From: Lotus japonicus
Lineage: Eukaryota > Streptophyta > Magnoliopsida > Fabales > Fabaceae
Reading direction: 5' to 3'
NCBI RefSeq assembly: GCF_012489685.1
Contig: NC_080044.1
Coordinates: 44,020,964-44,084,963, forward strand
Length of the DNA stretch: 64,000 nucleotides
In this document: positions 32,301-43,560 of the stretch, piece after piece
Position numbering within the stretch: the stretch's first letter is position 1
How the letters are laid out: each line of letters begins with the position of its first letter
Notes under the pieces: generated by a model
The model's input: the letters and a program-made list of their open reading frames with translations, nothing else
What the model was told of the DNA's origin: nothing
The model's database searches: none
Position numbers and translations under genes: made by a program

Positions 32301-34760
32301 ACCTGGAGGGTTATTTGGGCCGACCAAACCCTGGAGTGACTCTCTTGAAGGCCCCCATCTCGCTAAGATCTAGCTCTTTGTAGAGGTGCAAGACTTAAGC
32401 CTTCGCAAGGAAGAAGCAACAACCACGCTCTTCCACGGCTTCAACAACAACTTCAATCTTCAGCCTCGTCTCAAGGGCCTTGACAGCGGAGGATGTTCGG
32501 ATCTGCGCCTCCGCGATAGCTTTGTCTTTAGCCTCTATCTGGGTTCTCGTCGTGGCAAGGGCCTCGCTCGTCGACGATAGTTCGTCGCGAAGGAACCCAA
32601 GCTCTTTATCCTTGGCGACACAAGTTTCCCTACCCGCAGCGATCAACTAGGCCCGAGCGTCCAATTACTTCTGCATGTCGACAAGCTCATCTTCCAATTC
32701 TTCAATTCTAGCCTCGGAGTTGGACAAGTCAGACTCGCATCCACACATTTCGATGCCCAAATTGTTCAGCCTGGTCACCTTGTTCGCCACCTGGGCTTCT
32801 AGCCTATCACGCTCGCCATGCGCTTCAAGCGTGGGAGTGCGGTACCCCTCCGTCTTCTGGCGAAGCTCTTCAAAGAGGCGGTGGTCGAATCTTTGGAGAA
32901 CTTAGCAAACAGGAAGCCAGCGCAGAGAAGGCTCAAGACGGCTTCTTGAGCCACGCCATCAAGATCACGATCTTCTACCTTCTTCAAATTCCCAAAGAAG
33001 GGATCGGTCAACGTAAAGTCGACAAGGGTAAGTTGGCAGTCCACCGTGGGGGATTCTTTTTCCTCGGCGTCAAAGTGTTCGGGGGAGGGGAAAGTGTGAA
33101 AAGGCGAGGGCGGAGGCGATGACAGAATGACAGGAACCTGATCCTCATCATTACAACTCATTGAACGAGCGGAGGAGGCCCTAGGTGAGCTCACCTCAAC
33201 TTGTTGAGTTGAATGATGGTAGTGGTTCCCTTGGGCTCAGGTTGGCTGGTGATGGTCTCCTCAGGGGCGGACGGTGCATTCGCCCGACCTTCTAGATTCG
33301 AGTCGCCCCCAACAACCGGATCTTGGCAGGAAACGATGGTCTCGCCAACTTTAGGCTTTTTGGATTTTTTGTGTTTCTTTATCGCCAAGGGGGCGACGGT
33401 TTTATCTTTTCCATCTAATGATGGTTCGCCAGATTCAACTTCTTTGGATTTTCGGTGTTTCTTCTTCGGTGGAGGGAGAACAGTCTCACCAACAGTCTCG
33501 CCGGCGGCGCTCGGAGTTAGCTCGCCAGATTCGGGAGGGACGGTCTCGCCGGCAGTGCCCGGCGCTGGCCCACCAGTAAAGTCTTTTTGGATTCCTTGGT
33601 GTTCTTTTCTAGAGAGGGGGCGACAGTCCCGTCGTCAGCACCCGAAGCGGCGGCGCGTCTTCTCTTGCCCCCACTGATGTTGAAAACGGGGGGAAATTCA
33701 ATCACCTTGGCGGCAAGGGCACTCTCCAGTTCAACTTGGTGAACGTCATTTCCCCTGATAACAAAAGAAGATATGCGCAACAAGTGTTAGCAATAGATAC
33801 AGTAGAAAAAACATGATGGTGCGATGCAAAGTGGGGGTAGGCGGGAATTGAACCTAGGAGTGGACCAAGGGTGTTTTCGCGAGCGGCCGCTAGCAGTTGC
33901 GAGCACTCGAGAATGGGGAGCTTGGCAAAGACGCTGAGGATGATTTTATCTTCATCGCTCAGCGACGCGTCCGAGGGCGGCGGAACGACGCGGGGGGCTT
34001 TAGTCCAGTAAAAGGGAAATTGGGCAGTCCCATCCCGTAGGGTTAAAACTTCAGGGTATGTGTGATGCACAACCACCCGGAAGTACCGGCGTCCGAGCCC
34101 CATCGTGACATTGATTTTGTATGGATGGAGGCGTTGTCGACCTGTGCGGGATTTTGGAGAAACCCAGCCTTGGGCCTTCAGTGACTTCGGCTCTACGACG
34201 TAGAAATTAAAGAAGTACGCAACCCTTGGCTCGAGGTCGACGGCGTCGGACAGTATCTCAAAGCACCTGGCGAAGGCCCAGGCATTTTGATGCAGTTGGC
34301 AGGGAGCGACGTTGATCTCCCTCATCACTTGGCGGCGGAATGGGGAGAAGGGTAGTTTGATGCCCAGATCGAGGAACAAGTACTCATAGACGTAAAAGTA
34401 ATGGGGTTTCTTTGCGCCGTGATCAACCGTGCGGCGCAGCCAAGAGCGATATCTATTTAAACACTTCCTAGTAACAAGAATGTCCTCGAGGGACTTTTCG
34501 TAATAGAGTCCGCCGGCCTGGCTGGCAGTTTCGACGACAGATTCATCGGAGGCTTGCTCGGAGGGCTGGCAGATGGCCTCTTGAGTGGGACTCTGGTCTG
34601 TGCGTTCAGGAAGGGTGGTGAAAACCCGGCGCCAAAAGGCCTTGATGGCCTCCCCGCTGAGGGGAAGCCCTCTTGGAGGAGGAGGGTCAATCGGGGGTGA
34701 AGATGCAGGGACATCGTTCTGGGAATGGGAAGATTTCTGGAGACGGCGCTGGGAAGTCAA
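32300..34760 (-). pseudogene. Antisense gene of the composite element, copy 1 (putative gypsy-type transposase family)
   Basis: The minus frame 34760-33702 resembles the plant family annotated as 'transposase (putative), gypsy type' (Transposase_28): HYFYVYEYLFLDLGIKLPFS, VAPCQLHQNAWAFARCFEIL, RRYFRVVVHHTYPEVLTL and QFPFYWTKAP. The first codon is TTG where the sister copy has ATG. A likely GT-AG intron (about 33866 to 33757) follows LGPLL. Downstream pieces hold a basic low-complexity linker, FTLTDPFFGNLKKVEDRDLD (about 33030), a coiled coil (32646-32395) and a C-terminal FFLAKA motif. Frameshifts lie after the intron and between the pieces. The name of the family is historical; no catalytic activity is established. 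Confidence 0.7.
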
Positions 34761-34979
34761 TCTGCAGAAGGTAAAACGGAAAGGGGCACAGGCACATGGA
34801 TGAAGGAAGTGGTGTTAAGGTATCAACTCTTTGAAAGAATTAGAGAGGCAAAGTAAGGAAACAGGGCTCAAAGGTTCTGAAAGTGACGAATGATGGGAGA
34901 AGGGGGTCTTATAAGGAAGTAGTGGTCGAGATCGTGTCCGCGTGTAAGGATACTGGGAGATCGTGCCTCATGATGACAA

Positions 34980-35453
34980 GGTGTAATGATTACTTCGGGG
35001 AAAGAGACGAGAATTTTGGGGAAGTAGGAGCGGCGCATTAAATGGGAAGTCACAACGGCTGATTGGTTCAAAATTTAGATTGGCAAGCTTTATTGAGATT
35101 TGAGGGGATGCTTCGAGGGCAGCGGTTGGGATTCTGCAGATTCGCTGACCTTTGCATTTCCTCAGCATATTACACGCGGCCTACACGCGTCAAGCCACCG
35201 TGATTCACGGCGATCGCGATAGCGGCTGCGCGAGCAAGTCAATCGATGTCGCCACATGCCCACTCGTGGACTTGTGGACTCGAAGGAGTCTGTCAAGAAA
35301 GTCAAAATTTAGCTTTAGCTTTATTTATCACGCCATATTGGCGACCTATCTTGTTCACTAGCCTTGACATTAGTTAGTTTTTCTTATGATTGTCGCCTTT
35401 GTTTTAAAAGACTCTCTTAGCCCTCATGCTTCAAGCTCGGTGTCTTGTGGACT
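34980..35453 (+). other. Conserved block upstream of LTR (c)
   Basis: It is nearly identical to 39640-40111, the block before LTR (d), in contrast to the neighbouring antisense genes, which have diverged strongly. It holds the 3' end of the internal region in sense orientation and the presumed promoter side of the antisense gene. No clear PPT. Confidence 0.6.
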
Positions 35454-35773
35454 TGTGGACTGGGCAAGACCCCAGAGGCCCTCGCCCAGTGATGCTCGCC
35501 CAAAGGCGATGCACAAGCCAAAGGTCTGGGTCTCCTCCGAGAGGCCCAACCGGCCCACTAAGGACAGTTAGATACGTCAGGCCCAACCCCTAGCCTATAA
35601 ATAGGGGGCGGTTACCAATTGTAAAGATCTCTTAGCTCATTTTCATGAATAACAAACTTGAGATTTAGTTACACTCTCTCTCTAAGCGGTTATACGCTCT
35701 CTCTCTAGATTCTCTCATAGCAATCCTCTCTCTCTAGGTACTATACCTTCTTTCTATATTCATGGCAGGAACA
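35454..35773 (+). mobile_element. LTR (c) of the composite gypsy element
   Basis: 320 bp from TGTGGACTGGGC to CAGGAACA, TATA box CTATAAATAG at 35595-35604. It is directly followed by internal coding sequence (GCTGAGCCC), so the PBS and all of gag are deleted behind it. It serves as 3' LTR of the first segment and as 5' LTR of the second. Confidence 0.88.
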
Positions 35774-36103
35774 GCTGAGCCCAGGCTCACAGTTAATCAG
35801 GAAAGACGCTTGGAGAAGTTGGTAGATCAAGACAATTTTGACCTCTTAAATTGGAGTCAGAAGGACGCAGCATTCTGGGGGTTGCCCATGTTCAAAAAGC
35901 CAACCCTTTTGGGCATGTGTCAGGAAGAAAGTGGTGAGAGGGCGGGGGAAGTGCTACAGGGTGCGGTCCATTTGAAGCTACAGCGAAGCCGCAGCGAGCA
36001 AAGCAAATGGGGAAACGTTGACCAATCATGGGGTGAGCCGAGGGCCGAAGTGGAACGGTGCCAAGCGCGTCGCCGCAGGAACAAAGGGAAAAGAAAGCTC
36101 TAG
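35762..36103 (+). pseudogene. Second internal segment: truncated pre-RT fragment
   Basis: The open frame starts inside the LTR end (MAGTAEPRLTVNQERR) and continues with LEKLVDQDNFDLLNWSQKD, the pre-RT stretch also found at 19200-19290. The remaining part (FKKPTLLGMCQEE and on) matches 19303-19521. Gag and protease are missing because the LTR was joined to this point. The frame is open over 113 codons, but it is an accidental LTR-pol fusion and probably not a gene product. Confidence 0.6.
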
Positions 36104-37030
36104 TGTGGGAAACCAGTGGGGGTCACACATTTGAGACCTACAAAGGCGGCCCGGTACGTCAAGCAAGGGAACAAGCTAGGCAAGAGCCCATTCCACCACA
36201 GGGTGGCTGAGTGGGGCGACCGGCCTGACAGAAGTGAGGAATGGGTGGCGAGCACGTCAGGGCTGAAAGATAAGGTGCTAGGCGTGGTACTCTAATCAGA
36301 GGGGACGACTACTGGGAGGGCAGGAGCAATGGCATGGCGGGAAGGAGCAAAAATTAGGACAAAAAATAAAGATGTACTCTTTTTCTCAATCGCGGGAGTT
36401 TTTTAACGAGGCATCCCTCAATAAATGTAAAAACCTCTTTTTACAATCAAATACAAAAGGATACTCTCAGCAATACTCCTAACTCACAACTGAATTATAA
36501 CGGTTGCTCTGTGGGACAAATTCCCTGAAGGTGGCGATCCCAACACGACCTTGATGTCTGGCGATCTCTCCGGAAAGCCCGGCGCAACCGTTGCTACTTG
36601 TTGGCGACGTGTGCGGATAAGCTTCTTATCCCAAAAGCCTCCCCGAAATATGGGCGAGCAAAAGACTCCCCGAAATATGGGCGAGCATTTCTAACTAGGC
36701 TAAGCCTTGGGCAACCCACATGGCCATTGGGACCCAAGCCACCATAAGCCCTTGCCAAGCAAAACTGGCGAGGCCACACCTGATCTTACGGGAAAAGCGT
36801 GTGGACAAAGCCTCGGTTCAAAACTGAGCAAAAGTCCTCGTTAAACCCGGCACACCCTCCAAGTCGTTGAACGTAATTCAGACTTAAATCGAAAACAAAT
36901 GAAAAACAGAACATGACGCGACGATAAACAAAGGGAGAACAAAGGCTCTCAAAACAACTATTCTCATTAAAGCAAGACGAGCAGAGTTACATGTGTTGGT
37001 AGGGAAAGACACAATTATTACACAATTATT
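36104..37030 (+). other. Non-coding block of the composite element, second copy
   Basis: It continues the match to 19522-19877 and then 31677-32110. The join near 36457-36463 is the uninterrupted version of the site where the nested gypsy element sits in the first segment. No gene seen. Confidence 0.6.
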
Positions 37031-37040
37031 CTAAGTATTG

Positions 37041-39325
37041 TTAACAGTCTTTTTCCTGTTCTATGTCTTCATCATTCAGGAAATGTTCGGCGACAAAGCT
37101 CGGGGGATCCTTAGAGCCAATCAGTCCGGCGGAAGTGACCTTCTTGAACGCCCCCATTGGGCTAAGATTTAGTTGAGGATGGAGGCGCTGAACTTGGGCT
37201 TTGGCAAGAAAGAAGCTGTGACCGTGCTCGAAAACGACAGCTGTAGCAGCATCCAACCTTAATTTCTTCTCGAAAGCCTCCGATTCGGATCGGGCTTGGC
37301 CCCCTGCCGCGATCAAAGCTTTGTCCTTCTAAACCACTTCGGCACGGAGGGTTTCAAGTTCTGCACCCATAGAGGAAATGGTTTGGTCTTTGGAGACAAG
37401 CAAGTCGTCCTTCGTATCAGACTCCAGTTGTGCCTCCTGTTTGAACTTCTCAAGCAAGGTTTCCAGTTCCAAGATCCTTTTGTCCCGGAACTCCAAGCTG
37501 ACCGCAGAGTGATTGGATTGTTCTAACAGTTTCTTGGAGAAGGCGGCTTCTTGAGAGGCTAGCTGGGCCGATAGCACCTCGCGCTCTTCAACGAACTTGA
37601 AGTTGAGGGCGCGAAGGCGACTCACCTCCAGCTGCAAAGCTTCAGAATCTCTGGCGGCCCACTTAGAGCGGTGGTGAGCATGGAACAGTGTCGCCAGGGC
37701 GCCGTCGGACACTCTGTCCAAACACTGCCTTTGAACCACTTGCTCCATCCTCTCGACTTGTGCTAACGAGAGGGAGAGAGTGAGTGGCATCCCAAGTTTC
37801 TCGGCAATGGGGGATTGAGGTGGCCTATAGCCCAAAGGCGGCAGCTACGTTTGACCAGCGGGGCGTCTTGTGGTTTGTCCGGCGAGCGGCGGGATAACAG
37901 CTCCACCTGGGGCGACGGTAGGCTGAGGCCTTTGAACAGCTCGAAGCGGCGTGTCCGCCTGGTGGTGCGAGGTGCTGGCAGAGTTGACTCCAGGGGAAGC
38001 TTTGTTGATAGGCTCACCCTGTACGTCAGAGGAAGAGGCTCGAGTCGTTTTTGGCGGTCCGCTGGGCTCACTGGAGGTGGGGGTGGCAACTGGGACGTTT
38101 TCTCCGCCAGAAGGGGAAGTGGCGACCGAGTTGATTTTCTTCTTGAGCGACGGTTGAGAGGCATCTTCACCGGGGCTCGGAGGCGCTCGTTTCCTGTTCT
38201 CACCCTCAAAGTTAGAAAGGGAAGGTGTCTGGTCGCCCTTCAAGTTGACTTGAGGGGGAAATGGGACATTCTTCTTCTTTGCAAAAGCAGCCAGAAGGTC
38301 AGCGCTGGTAAAGTTCATTTTTGTTGTTCAGAAGACAACAAAGAAAAGTTAGTAAACTGTAGGAAGCATGAAGTAAACAAAGCACAAGGAAAAAATCAAG
38401 AGAAGCTCAGGCGACCTAAGTATTTGGGAGTTAGCGAATCTCTAGCTCCCTCGATCATACGAGCGCAGTCTAGGACCGGAAGCTTAGCCAAGAAGTTGAT
38501 AACAATCTTGTCTACCCGGGTCAAAGAACTCTCGGGCGGGTCGGTGATCCTAGACGTTTCGTTTGTCCAGTAAAATGAGAAGCGGGTGGTGTCGTCCCTT
38601 GATGTGAAGACTTCAGGGTATTCGTGGGACACAACGATTTTGAAGTATCTCCGGGCGAGGTCATCCGTGATAGCAGTCCAAAGGAGGTTAAAGCGCTTGC
38701 GGCCGGGCCTAGCTTCCAGAGACCCAGCTGCGTGGTGGCGACGGTTGGATAGTTACGTCGTAAAAGTAAAAGAAGTGGGGAGGCTCTGGCTCTCGGTGGA
38801 TTGCGTCGCAGAGAATTTCAAAGCATCGCAAGGGGGCCCAGCTGTTGGGATGAAGCTGAGAAGAGGCGACATTGATGTCCCACAGCCCAGAGCAAATGAA
38901 AGGGGAGAAAGGGAGCCTAATTTCCAAATCGGTAAACATGTATTCGTACATGTAGAAAAAACGGAAGTTGCACACGTCATTGTAGGGGCGACGAAACCAT
39001 GGACGCTCGGTAGCCGAGCAACCACCGTAGTAGAGGATGTTGTCAAGAGGTGTGTCATGGCAAAATCCACCGGACCTTGAGAAGAGGTCGGAAATTAGTC
39101 TCCACCTCTCAAAGTAGGATGGTTGGTTGGGAGTTGTTCCAGCCGGAAGGCCCCTCGGGATGGGGGTTGGTAAAGATTCAGAGGACTTAAGTCGGAAAGC
39201 GGGAATACCCTCCGTGTCGAGGGGAACTCCCCCAGGTGGGGGAAGGTTGACTGAGGGGTGTACCGCAGAGGAGAGGCTATGGTAACGCCACGGGAAGAGC
39301 TTTTGCTTTGGCGTCTTGGTGCCAT
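37041..39325 (-). pseudogene. Antisense gene of the composite element, copy 2
   Basis: Start ATG at 39325 (MAPRRQSKSSS), then a frameshift near 39245 into the frame that reads FFYMYEYMFTDLEIRLPFSP, VASSQLHPNSWAPLRCFEIL and, after another break, EYPEVFTSRDDTTRFSFYWT (38632-38396). A putative intron starts at the same place as in copy 1 (TTAG/GT near 38418). The second exon begins near 38318 (MNFTSADLLAAFAKKK), followed by a low-complexity linker, a coiled coil (37835-37329) and the C terminus FFLAKAQVQRLHPQLNLSPM. The domain order equals copy 1, but the proteins are only distantly similar. Confidence 0.7.
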
Positions 39326-39639
39326 GAGGAAGGGGAGGTACGAGATCTTGGGAGAAATGAAAATGACTTTGAGGTTCTAAGGAACTCACCGGAAAGCGGA
39401 TCAACGGGGAGGCAGCCGGGAGGAAGACACGCGTCGTGGGCGCCGGAATAGTGGGTTGTTGCAGAACTTTTTTGTAAGGAAAGGGTCGCTAGGAGTCGGG
39501 GTTGCGAAAGTAGTGAGGGGTAGGGGAACAATGTCTTTATAGGAAGGGGGTAACTGTTGAAAGGGGGTGCGTGTAAGGTTTCAGCGGGTGGTTGTTGATG
39601 AACGTGGGAAGGTGGTGGAAAGTCGTGCACCATGATGAT

Positions 39640-40111
39640 AGGGGAAATGATTACTGTTGAGAAAATTGCGGATTTTGGGGAAGTGGGAGCGGCGCATTAA
39701 ATGGGAAGTCATAACGGCTGATTGGTTTAAATTTAGATTGACAAGCTTTATTGAGATTTGAGGGGATGTTTCAAGGGCAGTGGTTGGGATTCTGCGGATT
39801 TGCTGACCTTTGCATTTCCTCAGCATATTACAAGCGGCCTACACGTGTCAAGCCACCGTGATTCACTGCGATCGCGGTAGTGGCTGGGCGAGCAAGTCAA
39901 TCGGTGTCGCCACAAGCCCATTCGTGGACTTGTGGACTCGAAGGAGTCTATCAAGAGAGTCAAAATTTAGCTTTAGCTTTATTTATCACGCCATATTGGC
40001 AACCTATCTTGTTCACTAGCCTTGACATTAGTTAGTTTTTCTTGTGATTGTCGCCTTTGTTTTAAAAGACACCCTTAGCCCTCATGCTTCGAGTTCGGTG
40101 TCTTGTGGACT
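39640..40111 (+). other. Conserved block upstream of LTR (d)
   Basis: Nearly the same sequence as 34980-35453. It ends with CTTGTGGACT before LTR (d). No gene is supported in it. Confidence 0.6.
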
Positions 40112-40434
40112 TGTGGACTGGGCGAGACCCCAGAGGCCCTCACCCAGTGATGCTCGCCCAAACGCGATGCACAAGCCAAAGGTCTGGGCCTCCTCCGAGA
40201 GACCCAACCGGCCCACTAAGGACAGTTAGATATGTCAGGCCCAACCCCTAGCCTATAAATAGGGGGCGATTACCAATTATAAGGGACTCTTAGCTCATTT
40301 GATGAATAACAAACTTGAGATTCAGTTACACTCTCTCTCTAAGCGGTTACACGCTCTCTCTCTCTCTAGATTCTCTCGGTGCAATCCTCTCACTCTAGGT
40401 ACTATACATTCTTTCTATGTTATTGGCCGGAATA
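40112..40434 (+). mobile_element. LTR (d), last LTR of the composite gypsy element
   Basis: 323 bp from TGTGGACTGGGCG to GGCCGGAATA (CA changed to TA at the end). TATA box at 40253-40262. The following GACTT (40435-40439) equals the 5 bp before LTR (a), which makes this the outer right end of the insertion. Confidence 0.85.
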
Positions 40435-40439
40435 GACTT

Positions 40440-40928
40440 GAACATCAAAATATTCTTGCAAGTTCCACCTGGCGGCGAAGGAGCTGCTCCAAAACATGGA
40501 GACTCCGGATTAAGCCATTGTTACTTAGCGAAAGCTCGTCTTTCTTTTTCAATCAACACTCAGATCACATGAATAATTTGATCGGATCCGTCCAATCAAG
40601 ATGCATCAATAACTTAATAGAAAGCTGATCCCACCCGTTACCATTCTACGTCAATTAAAGCAATAAACCACCCTTTCATTACCATTGCTTTATCTCCAAA
40701 GTCTTTCTCCTTGTCACTAATCTGGCTTATATCCAAAATTAGTAGCATGCGTTAGTTTCTTATTCTAACCAGTTCGGTTTGGTCATATCCATGCATAGAA
40801 ATCTCTATCTGCCAAATAAAGTTGCACACGTCCTTATTACAACAACGCGTGACACCTGCCGGCCGATCTAGCATATTCATTCATCTGCACAATAATGATG
40901 TACATGAATATCATTTTTATAACTATAT
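40440..40928. other. Intergenic stretch
   Basis: Unique AT-rich sequence after the composite element. I see no gene, repeat or RNA here. Confidence 0.5.
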
Positions 40929-40937
40929 TTAAAAAAA

Positions 40938-41150
40938 TGCTTAAATGAACTTTTGGACCCCAAGTTTACATTTTTTGCGATTGTTGACTTTGATCTTATT
41001 TTTCTACGAACCGAGACCCTCTCCTGGCAAAAAGACCAGCCATCTTCTGCATGCAAATTGCCTAGAGAGGGTCTCGTTTTGCAAAAAAATAAGATCAGAG
41101 TCAACAATCGCAAAAAATGTAAACTTGGGGTCGAAAAGTGTATTTAAGCC
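40938..41150. mobile_element. Palindromic MITE, probably Mutator-like (213 bp)
   Basis: The two halves are inverted copies over almost the full length: TTTACATTTTTTGCGATTGT near 40970 faces its complement near 41110. The ends are TGCTTAAAT and its near-complement ATTTAAGCC. The 9-mer TTAAAAAAA stands on both sides (40929-40937 and 41151-41159), the TSD length of Mutator-like elements, but it is A-rich and could be chance. The ORFs across it are shadows. Confidence 0.7.
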
Positions 41151-41159
41151 TTAAAAAAA

Positions 41160-42289
41160 ACAGAAATAGCCTTCACTGATACATGTTCGAGTTGAATAGA
41201 ATTTTAATTTATATAGGAGATAAGATTCTTCCTACTAAGTATTTAACATAATTACATCTAAAAATTCAAATCTGAAAGTTATGCTTAAACTAGAAATCTG
41301 AAAATTCTATTTAAAGTAGAGCAACTTGGTACGTTGATCTACACATGACTTGATGGGTTTCATAACTAAACCTTAGTACTATAGATTATTGGGATTAAAT
41401 ATATATATGAATATATTTAATAGATGCACTGTATATTTGCACTATACATTTATCTTATATATGTTTAGTTAAGGAGACACTTTGCTTGCACAAGGGATGT
41501 TCTTGCTATGAGATCATGCATGTGAATTTGCTTGAAATCATGTATATATGAATATGAATATGAATATTCAATTATGGTTGATTTCATTTATAATTTAGTA
41601 GTTGGTCATATAGAGGCTTCTGATTTCTTTAATTAATTTTCATTCATATGTATGTGTTGTTTTCTATGCTACCTTCTGGATAAGCTCAAGTGTGTCATTC
41701 ATTCACCAACTCGATCAGAGGAAGAATCTGCAGACTTAATTAGCCAGCTATTGAAATTAGTTAAAAGAACCTTTTTACTTAACAAAGGTTTAATTACACG
41801 GTTCAGATATGAAAGCAATCATCAATTTCAAGAACACAACTTTGAAAAAGTGAGCTAGTCATGAATCATGATCGGTCGTCCTTCCATGAAATTATACGAA
41901 TCTAGTGTGTCTTCTAGTTCTATGGCTCTGTATACCCATGACAGCTCAAACTTGTTTGATCCTTAAGTAAATCTTTTACCCACAAGGAAACGACCAATAA
42001 CTTATACTATGTTGCTCTCAGTCGCAGTCTCTCACATGAATGACACAGTCTATATTGTCCTTTTTTCCCACATATTTAATTTGCTTTCCTGTTTCAAAAA
42101 AAATTGCGTTTCCTTCTTTCCATGGAAATGAAGAATCAGATCGAATACAGATAGCAAAGTGGAGTAAGCTCACATCACGGGATATATACGGAGCATCTTA
42201 TTGAGATGAGTGTTTATTGTGAGATATTATAAGATTAAATCGGGACCATATACTTCGAGTTATTAATTTGGTCCACCAGCCTCATTCTC
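41160..42289. other. Intergenic stretch
   Basis: AT-rich DNA without a supported gene. A 68-codon frame at 41652-41858 has no recognisable feature. Confidence 0.5.
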
Positions 42290-43560
42290 TTTAGTCTCCT
42301 GACCCTAAATTGTAGTTCCCAAACTTTAAATCCTAAAATCTGGCCAAAAGGAGTCGTGCCGACCTGAATGAGTTGGGCCAACATGAACAAGTAGAATTGA
42401 CTTCAACGGTTGGGTGACCAAAACTCGGCCCAAAATTATGACACGAAATCGAACATGAGTTGCCCGATAGGTCAGAACATGTCAGACCGACCTAAACCCT
42501 AAACTCGACATGATCATGTTGAAATGAACCAAACAAGCCTTTTCGACCTGAAGGAGTCGGGTTGACCTAAACAAACCGGGCTGACATGAATGAGTCAGGT
42601 GATATAAATACGATCCTAAACTTTAATCCCTAATCCCGATCTAAAACCTAATCTCTAAACACTTAGCCCTAAACCCGCCCGAGCGGGTTGAGCTGACCTG
42701 AAATGGTCGGGCCAACCCTAATGAGCATGCCTAACCTAAACCCTAATATTTAAACCCTTAACACTAAATTCAACCTGTACCAGTTGGTCTGGTGTCAGGT
42801 TGGCTGAGTCTACGTCGGGGCATGTAAACTTGGGGGTTAAGAGATAGGTCAGGTGAGTCGACACTGAGCTGGACAAGTCGGCGCAAGGTCAGGCGAGTAG
42901 GCACAAACTTAGGAGTATTGACGTTGAGTCAGTGAGAAAAATGGGGGGTAAAATTTAGGGTTTATGACTAATTTTAGGGTTCATTTCAAGTTTAGGGTTG
43001 AAGCAGGATTTTAGGGTTAGGTTAGGTTTAGGGTCCTAGGAGGATTTTAGGTTCAACACTGGTCAGAGCAGGATATAACGTGACGACATCGAGTTAGCAT
43101 GCAAAATGGGCGGGTTTGATTTAAGGTTTAGGGATGAATTTAGGTTCAAGTCGGGTCTAGAGCCGATGAATTTAGGTTCAAGTCGGATCTAGAGCCGATT
43201 TGAGGGTTCGAGGTCGATTTTAGGTTCAAGGCTGATCAAGTCAGGTGGGCGTCAAGTCAGGTGGGCAAAATGAGCGAGGTCATATTTAGGGTTTAGAGCC
43301 GATTTTAAGGTTAAGGTCAGGTTTAGGGCTAATTTTAACGTGAATGTCAATTTTATGCTTCAAGGCTTGTCGACAAGTCGGGTGGGTCGACATCGTGTCA
43401 TGCAAATCAACGACGAGTCAAGCATGCAAAATGGTTGGGTCAAATTTAAGGTATACAGTTCATAGATGATTTTAGAGTCCAGATTAGGTTTTGTGCCGAT
43501 TTTAGAGTTCAGTGTGTGTTGGCGTGGAGGCGGGTTGGTCTGGTCAGCACCAAGTCAATG
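42290..43560. repeat. Degenerate repeats rich in telomere-like CCCTAAA / TTTAGGG words
   Basis: From 42290 to about 42790 the plus strand repeats CCTAAACCCTAA-like words mixed with GACCTGAATGAGTCGGG-like words. From about 42830 to 43500 it shows the opposite orientation, TTTAGGGTT with GGTCAGG and AAGTCGG. The sequence is too degenerate for a true telomere tract. No gene is present. Confidence 0.6.

Larger units (their letters stand above)
15239..40434 (+). mobile_element. Composite four-LTR Ty3/gypsy (Tat-like) element
   Basis: Four related LTRs of about 310-323 bp (a: 15239-16271 with a hAT inside; b: 16284-16593; c: 35454-35773; d: 40112-40434) alternate with a 12-bp remnant, a 7.1 kb internal segment (after removing the nested element at 19883-31676) and a 4.3 kb internal segment. 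One TSD, GACTT, encloses the whole. Gag-protease runs in plus orientation and an extra gene family runs antisense at the 3' end of each segment, as known from Tat-lineage elements such as Grande. RT, RNase H and integrase are absent from both segments, so it is non-autonomous. Confidence 0.82.

Noticed and set aside
42290..43560. True interstitial telomere tract
   Set aside because: TTTAGGG is never repeated perfectly in tandem; words are scattered and mixed with unrelated repeats.
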